DNA from: Bradyrhizobium sp. AZCC 1721 | GTDB taxonomy: Bacteria > Pseudomonadota > Alphaproteobacteria > Rhizobiales > Xanthobacteraceae | Assembly: GCF_036924715.1 (NCBI RefSeq) | Contig: NZ_JAZHSB010000001.1 | Location: 6,873,001-6,937,000 of the forward strand | Length of the DNA: 64,000 nt | Direction: 5' to 3' | Shown: positions 25,846 to 34,400 of the stretch, piece after piece | Layout of the letters: each line of letters opens with the position of its first letter | Numbering within the stretch: the first letter of the stretch is position 1 | Notes under the pieces: generated by a model | Database searches by the model: none | What the model was told of the DNA's origin: nothing | Seen by the model: only the letters and a program-made list of their open reading frames with translations | Position numbers and translations under genes: made by a program

Positions 25846-27381
25846 ATGACCGCCGCCGAAGCTCTCGGACTTGCCATGCTCGTCGGTATGGTCTTCGTCA
25901 TTTTCATCGGTTTCCCGATTTCCTTCACGCTGCTGTTTCTCGCCCTTGTTTTTGGTGGCATTGGCCTCGGGTGGGAACAGACTTTCAATCTCGGCTACCT
26001 GCAGATCTGGGGCACGATGAAAGACGAGATCTTTCCCGCCGTGCCGCTGTTCATCTTCATGGGTTACATGACCGAACAGGCCGGACTCATGGAGCGGCTG
26101 TTCGTGGCTTTGCGCAGCGTTCTCGCGCCGGTGCGCGGATCGCTCTATTTGGCCGTAATTCTGACGGCGACTATTTTTGCGATGGCGACCGGCATCGTGG
26201 GCGCCGCGGTGACCGTGCTCGGCATCATGGCCGGATCGATGATGATCAAAACCGGTTATGACGCGCGGCTGTCAGCGGGTGCAATCGCCGCCGGCGGTAC
26301 GCTCGGCATTCTGGTCCCTCCGAGCGTAATGCTGGTAGTCATGGGCCCGGTCATGGGTGTGCCCGTCAATCTTCTCTATTCAGCGGCGTTCGGCCCGGGC
26401 TTTCTGCTCGCTGGCTGTTATATCACCTATACACTCGTCCGCAGCTTGATCAATCCGAAGCTCGGTCCAGCCATGACCATGGAGGAGCGCACAGCCACCT
26501 ATGACGCGATGACCACTGAAAAGGTAGGCTCTCCTGTAGTCGGATTGGGCCTCGTGTGCTTGGTCGCATTGGCGTATTTGCTGCTCGATTTGTTGTTGAG
26601 CCAAGTGCGTGTGCCGCGTCTGGCGTTTACGATCGGACCGTTTAGCCTATCGGCCGTCGCTTCGGTGTTAGCGATTCTGACGGCTTACCCCTACTTCCGG
26701 AACGCCTACTTCCGCGCCGTCATGCTCGGCGTTGCGCCTTTGAGCGCGCTGATTGGATTTACCCTGGGAACCATCGTCGGTGGAATCGCCACGCCGACCG
26801 AGGCAGCCTCGTGCGGAGCTTTCGGCGCTGTCCTCCTTGCACTCTTTTACGGCCGGCTCAGCATGCAATCGATCACCAATGCGGCCATCGGCACGATGGT
26901 GACTTCGGCCATGGTGCTGTTTCTGGCGGTGGCCTCGACGGTGTTCGGCGCTGTCTTCACCAAGCTGGGTACGGCGAACTTGATTACCAACTATCTGCTC
27001 GCCCTTCCGTTGAGTGACTGGTGGAAGCTGGCGTTGATCATGGTGATCTTTTTCGTCCTCGGCTGGCCGTTTGAATGGCCCGTGATCATCCTGGTCTTTC
27101 TTCCGATCGTTTTGCCGGTGGTCGAAAAGCTTCAGTTCGGCTTGAACAAGCTCGACCTGCTGATTTGGTTTGGCGCACTGACCGCCGTCAATATGCAGAC
27201 GTCGTACTTGAGCCCGCCCGTTGCAATGTCGGCGTACTACCTGCGGAACGTCGTTCCGCAATGGAGCTTGAGCACGATTTACCGGGGCATGTCCGACTAT
27301 ATGGTGATTCAGGTCGTAGTTCTGGCGCTGCTGCTGTTGTTCCCGCAAATCGCACTGTGGTTGCCGAACCTTGTCAGGTAA
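25846..27381 (+). CDS. TRAP transporter large permease subunit (DctM family)
   Basis: A 511-aa polytopic membrane protein with more than ten hydrophobic segments. It carries DctM signatures: IFMGYMTEQAGLMERLF, AIAAGGTLGILVPPSVMLVV, and GGIATPTEAASCGAFGA in the second half. It is longer than the common ~425-aa DctM because of an insert around residues 205-290, as in the 2-oxo-acid (Tak-like) TRAP branch. It is the second gene of the QM operon. The binding protein gene lies on the opposite strand just beyond it. Confidence 0.9.
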   Translation: MTAAEALGLAMLVGMVFVIFIGFPISFTLLFLALVFGGIGLGWEQTFNLGYLQIWGTMKDEIFPAVPLFIFMGYMTEQAGLMERLFVALRSVLAPVRGSLYLAVILTATIFAMATGIVGAAVTVLGIMAGSMMIKTGYDARLSAGAIAAGGTLGILVPPSVMLVVMGPVMGVPVNLLYSAAFGPGFLLAGCYITYTLVRSLINPKLGPAMTMEERTATYDAMTTEKVGSPVVGLGLVCLVALAYLLLDLLLSQVRVPRLAFTIGPFSLSAVASVLAILTAYPYFRNAYFRAVMLGVAPLSALIGFTLGTIVGGIATPTEAASCGAFGAVLLALFYGRLSMQSITNAAIGTMVTSAMVLFLAVASTVFGAVFTKLGTANLITNYLLALPLSDWWKLALIMVIFFVLGWPFEWPVIILVFLPIVLPVVEKLQFGLNKLDLLIWFGALTAVNMQTSYLSPPVAMSAYYLRNVVPQWSLSTIYRGMSDYMVIQVVVLALLLLFPQIALWLPNLVR

Positions 27382-27408
27382 GCGCGATCGGCTGCTTATC
27401 ATACCAAG

Positions 27409-27430
27409 AAGGGCGGCCGAGGCCGCCCTT
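27409..27430. terminator. Terminator hairpin after the TRAP permease gene
   Basis: AAGGGCGGCC at 27409-27418 and GGCCGCCCTT at 27421-27430 form a 10-bp GC-rich stem 28 bp past the dctM-type stop. The stem's own AA/TT ends give it a rho-independent look in both directions. Confidence 0.7.
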
Positions 27431-27456
27431 CCAGCTATGTCCTCCATTCGCCTGAA

Positions 27457-27569
27457 CATGATCCGGAATAGTTGGTACCGGCTCTCCCTCGGGACAAACG
27501 CGAAGCGTTTGCCCGGATCATGCTCAATCAACCTGGAGCGCGATGGCGATTCAATAGAATGCCATCGCG
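27457..27569. repeat. Rhizobial intergenic palindromic repeat with nested hairpins
   Basis: CATGATCCGG at 27457-27466 is inverted as CCGGATCATG at 27513-27522. Inside this lies AAACGC-GA-AGCGTTT. A second hairpin follows, CGCGATGGC (27539-27547) with GCCATCGCG (27561-27569). The composite resembles widespread Bradyrhizobium/Rhodopseudomonas intergenic mosaic repeats. Its last hairpin may terminate the convergent binding protein gene. Confidence 0.65.
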
Positions 27570-27581
27570 TTCAAGGCCGTC

Positions 27582-28691
27582 TTATTCTTTAACGGGCCAA
27601 TAGTGGTCCGCCTGCAAAGCGTAGGGCGGGAACATGAAGCGCTTGGCGGGCACGACCTTGGCGGCATAAGCCTTCTGAGATTCGTAGACTTTCTTGAAGA
27701 ACGGGTTCTTCGCGACCTCCGCCGCGGCAAACTCATCCCAGGCCTTGAGGAAGGCCTGATTGACCTCGGGCGGTGTAGTCAGGAGCTTAACTCCGTGCTT
27801 CTCCCTAAACTCTGCGATCGCGTCCGCGTTTTGTCTCTGGAAGCTGGCCCACCAGCGCAGGAACGTCTCTGATGTGGCCGACTTGATGGCTTCCTTGTTC
27901 TGATCCGGCAAGCTGTCCCACACGTCCTTGTTGATCGCGATCTCAGCGACAGAGGCGCTCTCATGCATGCCGGGAGTGTAGTGGTATTTCCAGACCGTAT
28001 GCAGACCGAGGCGCTGATCCTCAATTCCGCCGACCCACTCGGCACAATCGATCGTGCCGCGCTCTGCGGCGGGCAGGATCTCACCACCCGGCATGTTGAC
28101 AACCGCCATACCCATTTTGGCGTAGAGCTGGGAGACGATGCCGGTCTGGCGGCACTTCATTCCCTTGAAGTCGGGCAGGTCCTTGATCGGACGCTTGAAC
28201 CAGCCGAGTGCCTGCGGGCTCGGCGGAATGCTCGGAAATGCCACCAGATTGAGCTTGAGCTCCTTCTGGTAGAACTCGTTCCACAGATCGAGGCCACCGC
28301 CCTCGTAGACCCATCCAATGAAGTCGACGGCATCCATGCCGAAGATGCCGGCCGGTGTATTGGCGAACAGCGTCGCGGTGACGCTCTTGCCGTACCACCA
28401 GTAGGAGATGCCATAGGCACCGTCGATCACCTTCTTGTGCGTGGCATCGAGGATCTCAAACGGCGGAACGACCGCGCCGCCCGGCAGCGCCTCGATCTTG
28501 AGGTTGCCGCCGGTCAACTTGTCGACGCGGTCGGCAAAAAACTTGAGAGCATCGTGCGTGGTGGACGATGGCGGAACCGCCGATTGTATCTTGAGGACTC
28601 GTGGCTGTTGGGCGAGCGCTGTGCCCGCAAACGCCAACGTGGCGGAGGTTGCTGCGATCAGAGCGAATTGACTAAGCGAACTCATTTTCAT
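27582..28691 (-). CDS. TRAP transporter solute-binding protein (DctP family, TakP-like)
   Basis: A 369-aa periplasmic binding protein. The ATG at 28691 follows GGGAGA and starts a signal peptide ending GTALAQ. TakP-like features include GGNLKIEALPGGAVVPP, the paired Trp/Tyr residues in SYWWYGK, KGMKCRQTG with the conserved binding Arg, and GTIDCAEWVGG. The last segment matches the AAEW motif of dimeric TakP-type proteins that bind 2-oxo acids. It converges on the QM genes instead of preceding them, so it has its own promoter. A 2-oxo acid or related carboxylate is the likely ligand. Confidence 0.88.
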   Translation of the reverse strand: MKMSSLSQFALIAATSATLAFAGTALAQQPRVLKIQSAVPPSSTTHDALKFFADRVDKLTGGNLKIEALPGGAVVPPFEILDATHKKVIDGAYGISYWWYGKSVTATLFANTPAGIFGMDAVDFIGWVYEGGGLDLWNEFYQKELKLNLVAFPSIPPSPQALGWFKRPIKDLPDFKGMKCRQTGIVSQLYAKMGMAVVNMPGGEILPAAERGTIDCAEWVGGIEDQRLGLHTVWKYHYTPGMHESASVAEIAINKDVWDSLPDQNKEAIKSATSETFLRWWASFQRQNADAIAEFREKHGVKLLTTPPEVNQAFLKAWDEFAAAEVAKNPFFKKVYESQKAYAAKVVPAKRFMFPPYALQADHYWPVKE

Positions 28692-29266
28692 CGGACGTCT
28701 CCCTCCCTTTTGCTTTTCTCCCTTTTGGCAGAGTGTGGGGGCGAGCTCAGTGGCTGGCCAGCACACGAATAGCCTACAGCGGTAAGGAGCTGTCAGCCAG
28801 TGCGGCGCTCTGGAGTTCGCTGGCCTCCAATAAGATGAACCCGCGGGCCGTTAAAACAGCCGTCCGGCCACCCCGGTTGGTGATTAGGCTAGACAGCCGC
28901 TTGCGGTGGCAAAAAGGGCCCTCTGGGCAGCGGCGAAGCTGTTCGAATAGATGGGCCGGACATTTTGAGGGCTGGCGGAGAGAGTGGGAACGAACCCCAG
29001 CCCCGTACCTTGCCTTTGATTTATTTAAGATTTTAGGCTCGCTCGGCTTAAATCGTGCACATAAGCGTGTTCGCTTGTCAACGCTGTCACACGGAACACC
29101 TGTCGCGCCGATTAACAGTCCTGGCGCACTCCCGTTGCGCACAGGGCGGCGAGAACACGTGGAAAAACCAGAGCCCCTTCGCTTTCGAATGCCGCCCTCT
29201 ATTGGCAGCCGGAACGCGGGACGATCGGCGAGCCATCGGGAGGAGCGTAACGAGGAAGCCTCCGCA
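28692..29266. other. Intergenic region containing a tRNA-Ser 3'-end fragment
   Basis: 575 bases with no convincing gene. The notable content is at 28973-28997. TGGCGGAGAGAGTGGGA is identical to the 3' end of tRNA-Ser(GGA) at 62599-62615 in the same orientation, followed by CGAACCC, which also matches the tRNA after one indel. This is the best candidate for the distal attachment site of an integrated element. The rest presumably includes the promoter of the TRAP binding protein. Confidence 0.5.
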
Positions 29267-30970
29267 TCAGTTCTGATTCATAAAAGCTTCGCGGCGAAGC
29301 TTCTTGGGACCCTCCTTGAAATGACCCGGCACCCACTTCGTCCAGTCCTCTTTCAGGAAGCCTGCATCGGGATCGTGGCTACCTTGTTCCTTAATTCTCT
29401 TCACCACGTATCGTGAGTAGAAGTGATCGAAAACACGCATAAACTCGCCAAAATAGACATCCGCGACACGTTGGTTGCCACGGATGACCAGCATATTCTC
29501 GTCGTTAACGTTTTGGGAAGGCCTGCTGAAGTTCGCGGTGCCCGTCACCACAATCGGATCCCTGCCGAGCGGATCAATCAGCATGAACTTGTCATGGACG
29601 TAATAATTCCGGTTGAAGCCCGTAAGCTTCTCGCCAAGGAAAAACTCGAGATCTCCCTTCGACAGCTTGGCGCCTGGGGCTATGACGGTATTCCCGATCA
29701 CCTTGATCTCGTCTGCCAGCTCATCACCCGGATCCTTGTCGAAAAGCGCGTAACGCAAGGTGCTGTCTTTCCTGACAAGAACGTCATGAAAGTACTGGTC
29801 CAGATTGAAGGCAAAGGTGACACAAGCGATGCGCTTGGCGTCCGCGATCAGGCCCGCATACCACTCTAGCGTCTTTTCGTCCCCCTTGTTGTCCCGCGGC
29901 GAATAGAGCGTGAGCATGCGATCATCCGGCGGCAGGGTATGGGGTGCTGGTGTCGGCTCTGCGGCAAGGTTGGCTTTTTTTAGGGGAGCGAGCGTTACTT
30001 TCGGATTCGCAAGACGCTCCCAATACTCAAGATAGCTTCGAGCCAGATCACGATCCCAAATCACATGGCCAACGTTGGAGTGGCCGAAAATGCCGCCTGC
30101 CGAAATATTCGTTGATCCGGTCCACACCGCGACCGGTACGTTTTTGTGAATAAGGATGATGAACTTGTTGTGCCGTATGCCTTCGCGGGATTTCTGCGGC
30201 TTGCAAATGCTCTTGATGCGCGCCGCCGCTATCATCTCTTCGTTTTCTTCCTTGTAGGATTGCGCCTCATAGCGAACATCGACGTCAGCGCCAGCGTTCT
30301 TCGCTTCCTTGAACGCCAGGCCGACCGGCTTATAGCGAAATTCATAGAGCATCGCGCGCAGCTTGTAGTCGGCAGCGTCTTCTCCGGCTGCGACCCCAAT
30401 GAATTTGATCAATGCCTCGAACAGGCCGCGGGAGAGCCAAGCCATCGGCTCGGAAGCCGGATCGTCTTCGTCCAGTTCGGCTTTGCCGAACTTGCGAGCA
30501 AAGGCCTGAGAACCCGCGGCGCCACGGTTAAAGTAGATGTCGTGCGATGGTTTGGCTACGTTTTCACCGCCCTGCTCGGCTTCGGTGGTTATCTCTATGG
30601 TAGTAGCCGAACCCTCATCGAGTTCAAGGAGCTTTGGCTTCCCGTAGACCGGTATAACTTTGAACTCGTACGTGGTAGAGGGCCTGGCTGTGTAGTCACC
30701 CCACTGAAATGTCTGGATCGGGTGTTCGGAGGTGGGCACTGGCGTACCAGGAGCCAGCCCCTCGTCCTTGTGCTTGAATCGTTTGATGCCGCGAATGAAA
30801 TAGCGCTCGACGACCTGGCCATCCTTGATCTCCGATCGTTCGATCGCAAAGCCCAGCAGCCCCTCATGTTTGGCTTCCTGCGCTGGCACGAAGTCCCACG
30901 CCAGCGTCACGACGTGCAATCCTCCGATTGCACGCACGTGCAATACGTCGCCCTTAACGAGATTGCGCAT
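29267..30970 (-). CDS. Phospholipase-D-like domain protein
   Basis: A 567-aa protein from the ATG at 30970, preceded by GGGAGGGG. Residues 1-130 form a beta-rich region with fibronectin-like phrasing (VRAIGGLHVVTLAWDF...TTYEFKVIPVYG). The PLD part has two HKD regions. The second is canonical: HDKFMLID...GTANFS, His at about 459. The first reads HNKFIILI...GSTNIS (His at about 267) and lacks the Asp at the eighth position. No signal peptide is visible. It may be a phosphodiesterase, nuclease or phospholipase. It is the first gene inside the proposed island; neighbours give no clear pathway. Confidence 0.8.
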   Translation of the reverse strand: MRNLVKGDVLHVRAIGGLHVVTLAWDFVPAQEAKHEGLLGFAIERSEIKDGQVVERYFIRGIKRFKHKDEGLAPGTPVPTSEHPIQTFQWGDYTARPSTTYEFKVIPVYGKPKLLELDEGSATTIEITTEAEQGGENVAKPSHDIYFNRGAAGSQAFARKFGKAELDEDDPASEPMAWLSRGLFEALIKFIGVAAGEDAADYKLRAMLYEFRYKPVGLAFKEAKNAGADVDVRYEAQSYKEENEEMIAAARIKSICKPQKSREGIRHNKFIILIHKNVPVAVWTGSTNISAGGIFGHSNVGHVIWDRDLARSYLEYWERLANPKVTLAPLKKANLAAEPTPAPHTLPPDDRMLTLYSPRDNKGDEKTLEWYAGLIADAKRIACVTFAFNLDQYFHDVLVRKDSTLRYALFDKDPGDELADEIKVIGNTVIAPGAKLSKGDLEFFLGEKLTGFNRNYYVHDKFMLIDPLGRDPIVVTGTANFSRPSQNVNDENMLVIRGNQRVADVYFGEFMRVFDHFYSRYVVKRIKEQGSHDPDAGFLKEDWTKWVPGHFKEGPKKLRREAFMNQN

Positions 30971-31413
30971 GAATGCCCCTCCCGCCTGCTCCGACGTATG
31001 CACGCGGAGCCGCAACGTTGTCCAACGTAAACGATTGCATCTTTTCACGACGGCAATTGAAAGTCGATGGCATATTCGAGGATATTGATTCCACACTTTC
31101 AGTGTTCACAAACCCACAATCATGCGCCGACAGTGATCGCCTGCACGACGAGCAAGTTCTGCTATTGTATCAACGCTGACTTTGAGAGCGCGATCGAATG
31201 TTGCTCAGATGCGCGAGAGGATCGCGCAGCAGAGAGCGCTCGGAAAAAGCAATCGGCTACCTCAGCATCCGCTCTCAAGGAGAGGCGGAAGCTATATCGG
31301 ACTCAACGCCAACTTGGCCGAGCAGTCGGATAAAACCTCTCAGACGATGAGGCAAAGGGGGATCATTCTTGCATCAAGTGCACGCGAGCACATTGGAAAC
31401 ACGCAACTGTAGT
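30971..31413. other. Intergenic stretch, no gene seen
   Basis: 443 bases between two minus-strand genes. It is less GC-rich than its surroundings, and several short plus-strand frames overlap without ribosome sites or recognisable protein character. It should contain the promoter of the PLD-like gene. Confidence 0.4.
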
Positions 31414-34400
31414 CTATTGTTGGCCCAGTCTCTCAATGCCGTCCCAATTGTCCGGCGGAGGCTGCTGGCGGTAGCGTGCACAACGCTCTAGGAATAGGGT
31501 GGGCAGAACGTCCTCGGGACTTTCGGAGCGAGCTCGCTCGAATGCAATTCGGGCGGCGTTGAAATCGCGGCAAAAGTACTTCTCCATCCCTGACCGGAGT
31601 AGCTCCACCGTCTTGAGCTTGATTGCACGTCGCTCAGGCGTCTCGGCGTCAAGAACCTCATATATATCGACCCCCTCGTTTTTACCCTTCACCGACACAC
31701 GGTCAACCATACGGATCGCAAAGGCATTCGGGTCCTTGAGTCCCTGGAGCGTATGCTCGCTGATAAGTAGACGCGCCCGATAGACCTTGGTCAACTGCTC
31801 GATGCGCGCCGCCAAGTTTGCGGTGTCACCGATGAACGAACATTGCATGCGGTTGCGGCCGCCGATGACGCCGAGGACCATGAATCCTGTGTTTAGGCCG
31901 ATCCCCATATGCAGTTGTGGTTGGCTCAAATACACCGAACGTCGATTGAGCTGGTCCAGCGCACGCCACATTCCGACGCCGGCACGCACAGGAGCGTCCG
32001 CAGGAGCGTCGAAAAGTGCCTTGATTCGATCCCCATCAAACGAATCGATAAAGCCGCCGACTTGCGAAATTTCTGGCTCCATACTTAGGAAATAACCATT
32101 GAGCAGTTCAATCACGGCCCGCGGGTCGAGGCGCTCTGCGAGCGGAGTGAAGTTACGCAAGTCTGCGAATAGAATGCTCATCGTCTTGGCCACGTACTCG
32201 CCCGCTTCGACGCGCGCTATATCGGGGCGGTGCAAGCTTTCCAGAAATTCACTTGGCACGAACCTTCGCTGGGCCTCGATCAAACGTTGCTGATCCGCGT
32301 ACAGCTTTGCGTTTTCGATCGAGATGAAAACCTGTGCAGCCAGCAACTTGATGACTTCTATGCGTTCTTCTGTGAAAGCGCCGGCAGCCAATCGATTTTC
32401 CATGTAAATGGCGCCCTCGAGCTTTCCCTGACGCATTAGAGGAATGCACAGCAGCGACCGCGCCTTTCGTGCGAGCAGGTAGGCGTCTTTGGCAAAACGG
32501 CCCGCGCGCGCCACGTCGTGCACTATGACCGGGCTGTTCGTATGCAACACGTGATAGACGATCGAGATTGGCAGCGAGAGCGCGCCAGCGGCGCCGTCGA
32601 TGGGAATCGATCCCGCCGCTTCAGCAACATCGCCCCCAACTTCGCTCAAGCCCTCCATCACAAACTGCCCGCCTTTGCGAACCACAAAACAGCCGCGCTG
32701 ACCGCCGGCGTTCTCGAGCATGACCCGCATCGTCGTCGCCCATAATCGCTCCAACACGATCTCGCTTGAAATCGCCTGCGACGCCTTTATCACCGAGGCC
32801 ATGTCAAGCGAGGCGGAATCGAAGCCCGCCGCGGTCGTCGCGGACACCTCGACGGAGCTCCGCGCCGCCTGCGGCGTCAGCAGCTGCGCAAATTCTTCGT
32901 CCATGTGCTCGATTTTGCGCTGCGCACCCCAGCGCTCGTAGAGATGTCGCGCCGCCCGGAGATACCCTTCGGCCGCTTTTGGACGCTGCGCGGCAAGCAG
33001 ATGCCGCGCCGCCAACTCGTTGGCCATCGCTTCGTCACGATGGAATGCACTGGCGCGCGCGGCATCCATCGCCCGCTCGTACAGCCGCAAGGCCGGCTCA
33101 ACCCGGCCGTCCAACCGCGTCAACTCCGCTTCCATGAGCAACTGCAGATGCAGGAAATTCGCTGGGCAGTGGTTCGCCCAGCGGGTCATTCGCCTGAGAT
33201 CGGCCTTCATCCGCTTAAGCGTCTGGGTTTTCTCAACCGACTTCATGGCGGGCAGACACACCGCCAATGTTAGGAACGCCACGAAGTAGAAGCGCACGAG
33301 TTGGGGGAGCGACATTGCTGATGCAATCAGCTTATCCTGTTCGCGTACGTGGCTTAGTGCTTCGGCATAGTTGCCGTAAAGGAAGCAAATCTCGGCCTTG
33401 TATATGTGATAGTTAGCGACGCCAGTCATGAACTGCCGCTGCAGCATGCCCTCCACACAACGTTTTTCGTCGAAGTCGGCGTCGCTCATCGAGCAGAGGT
33501 CGTTGGTCCAACCCAAGAAGTTGCGCTGCATTTGCAGGAACAGAGAACCCGAATCAAACGAGTCCTGGTATGCGCAATCGCGAACGACGCTCATGTAGTT
33601 GGCGTGCTCTTTCACAGCCGTCTCGAGATCCAGCTTCGGGTCCCAGATTATGCAATCCTGCGCGCTGTAAGCGAGGTACAACAGGTCCCCCGATTGGTAA
33701 CCGGACTCGATGCCTCTGCGGAACCATGGCGTCATGCTCGACCAGTGGTTGCTCCAGTGATGAATGAACATTGCGTATACGTAGATCACACGTGACTTCA
33801 GCGCGATGTCGTCGAAGCGGTCGTTCATCGCCACTGCGAGCTTGCCGAACTCGTAGCCTTGCGCGGGATCTTCCAGCGCGCCGCAAAGTAGCATGCCGTA
33901 GCCGGCATAGGCGAAAGCTGATTCCGGGCTGTTCCCATAGCGCAAAGAGATATTGACCGATTTCAGCACCAGGAACGGGAACAGTTCACCGCTTCCGGAG
34001 AGGAAAGCAGCCGGAAATATCTCCATCAGGAGTCGGATTGAAACCATCTTGGCGGGATCCGACAGCGCGGGCGCGTTGATCAGGTCGGCGATCCGCCGGC
34101 CGGCCAAATTGCGCTTGACCCGCATCCTTTCGCGCCGAATCGCAGCGCGGTCGGGTGATTTGGTGATGCGCACGCCGAGCAAGGACAAGCCAGTTATCGC
34201 CGCTTGGATCGAAGCCTCCATCTTGCCGGTGGTGGAGTACTGCCTTGTCCTCATCGACAAGAGTTCGGCCTTCTCAAGGTTGGTGCGCGCCTGCATGAGG
34301 AGTTGCTCGATCCATGCCTCGGCCTCGTCGTAGCGCTTGGTGAGGTAGGCGCACTGCTGGTACTCCGTCGCTAGCGCCATGGTGAGGTTGTACTCGGTAG

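Noticed and set aside
26668..27531. Minus-strand 287-codon frame across the DctM gene and its terminator
   Set aside because: It runs through the terminator hairpin and repeat and is basic low-complexity sequence, a shadow frame.
30146..31030. Plus-strand 294-codon frame opposite the PLD-like gene
   Set aside because: Antisense to two HKD-type motifs; no ribosome site or recognisable domain.
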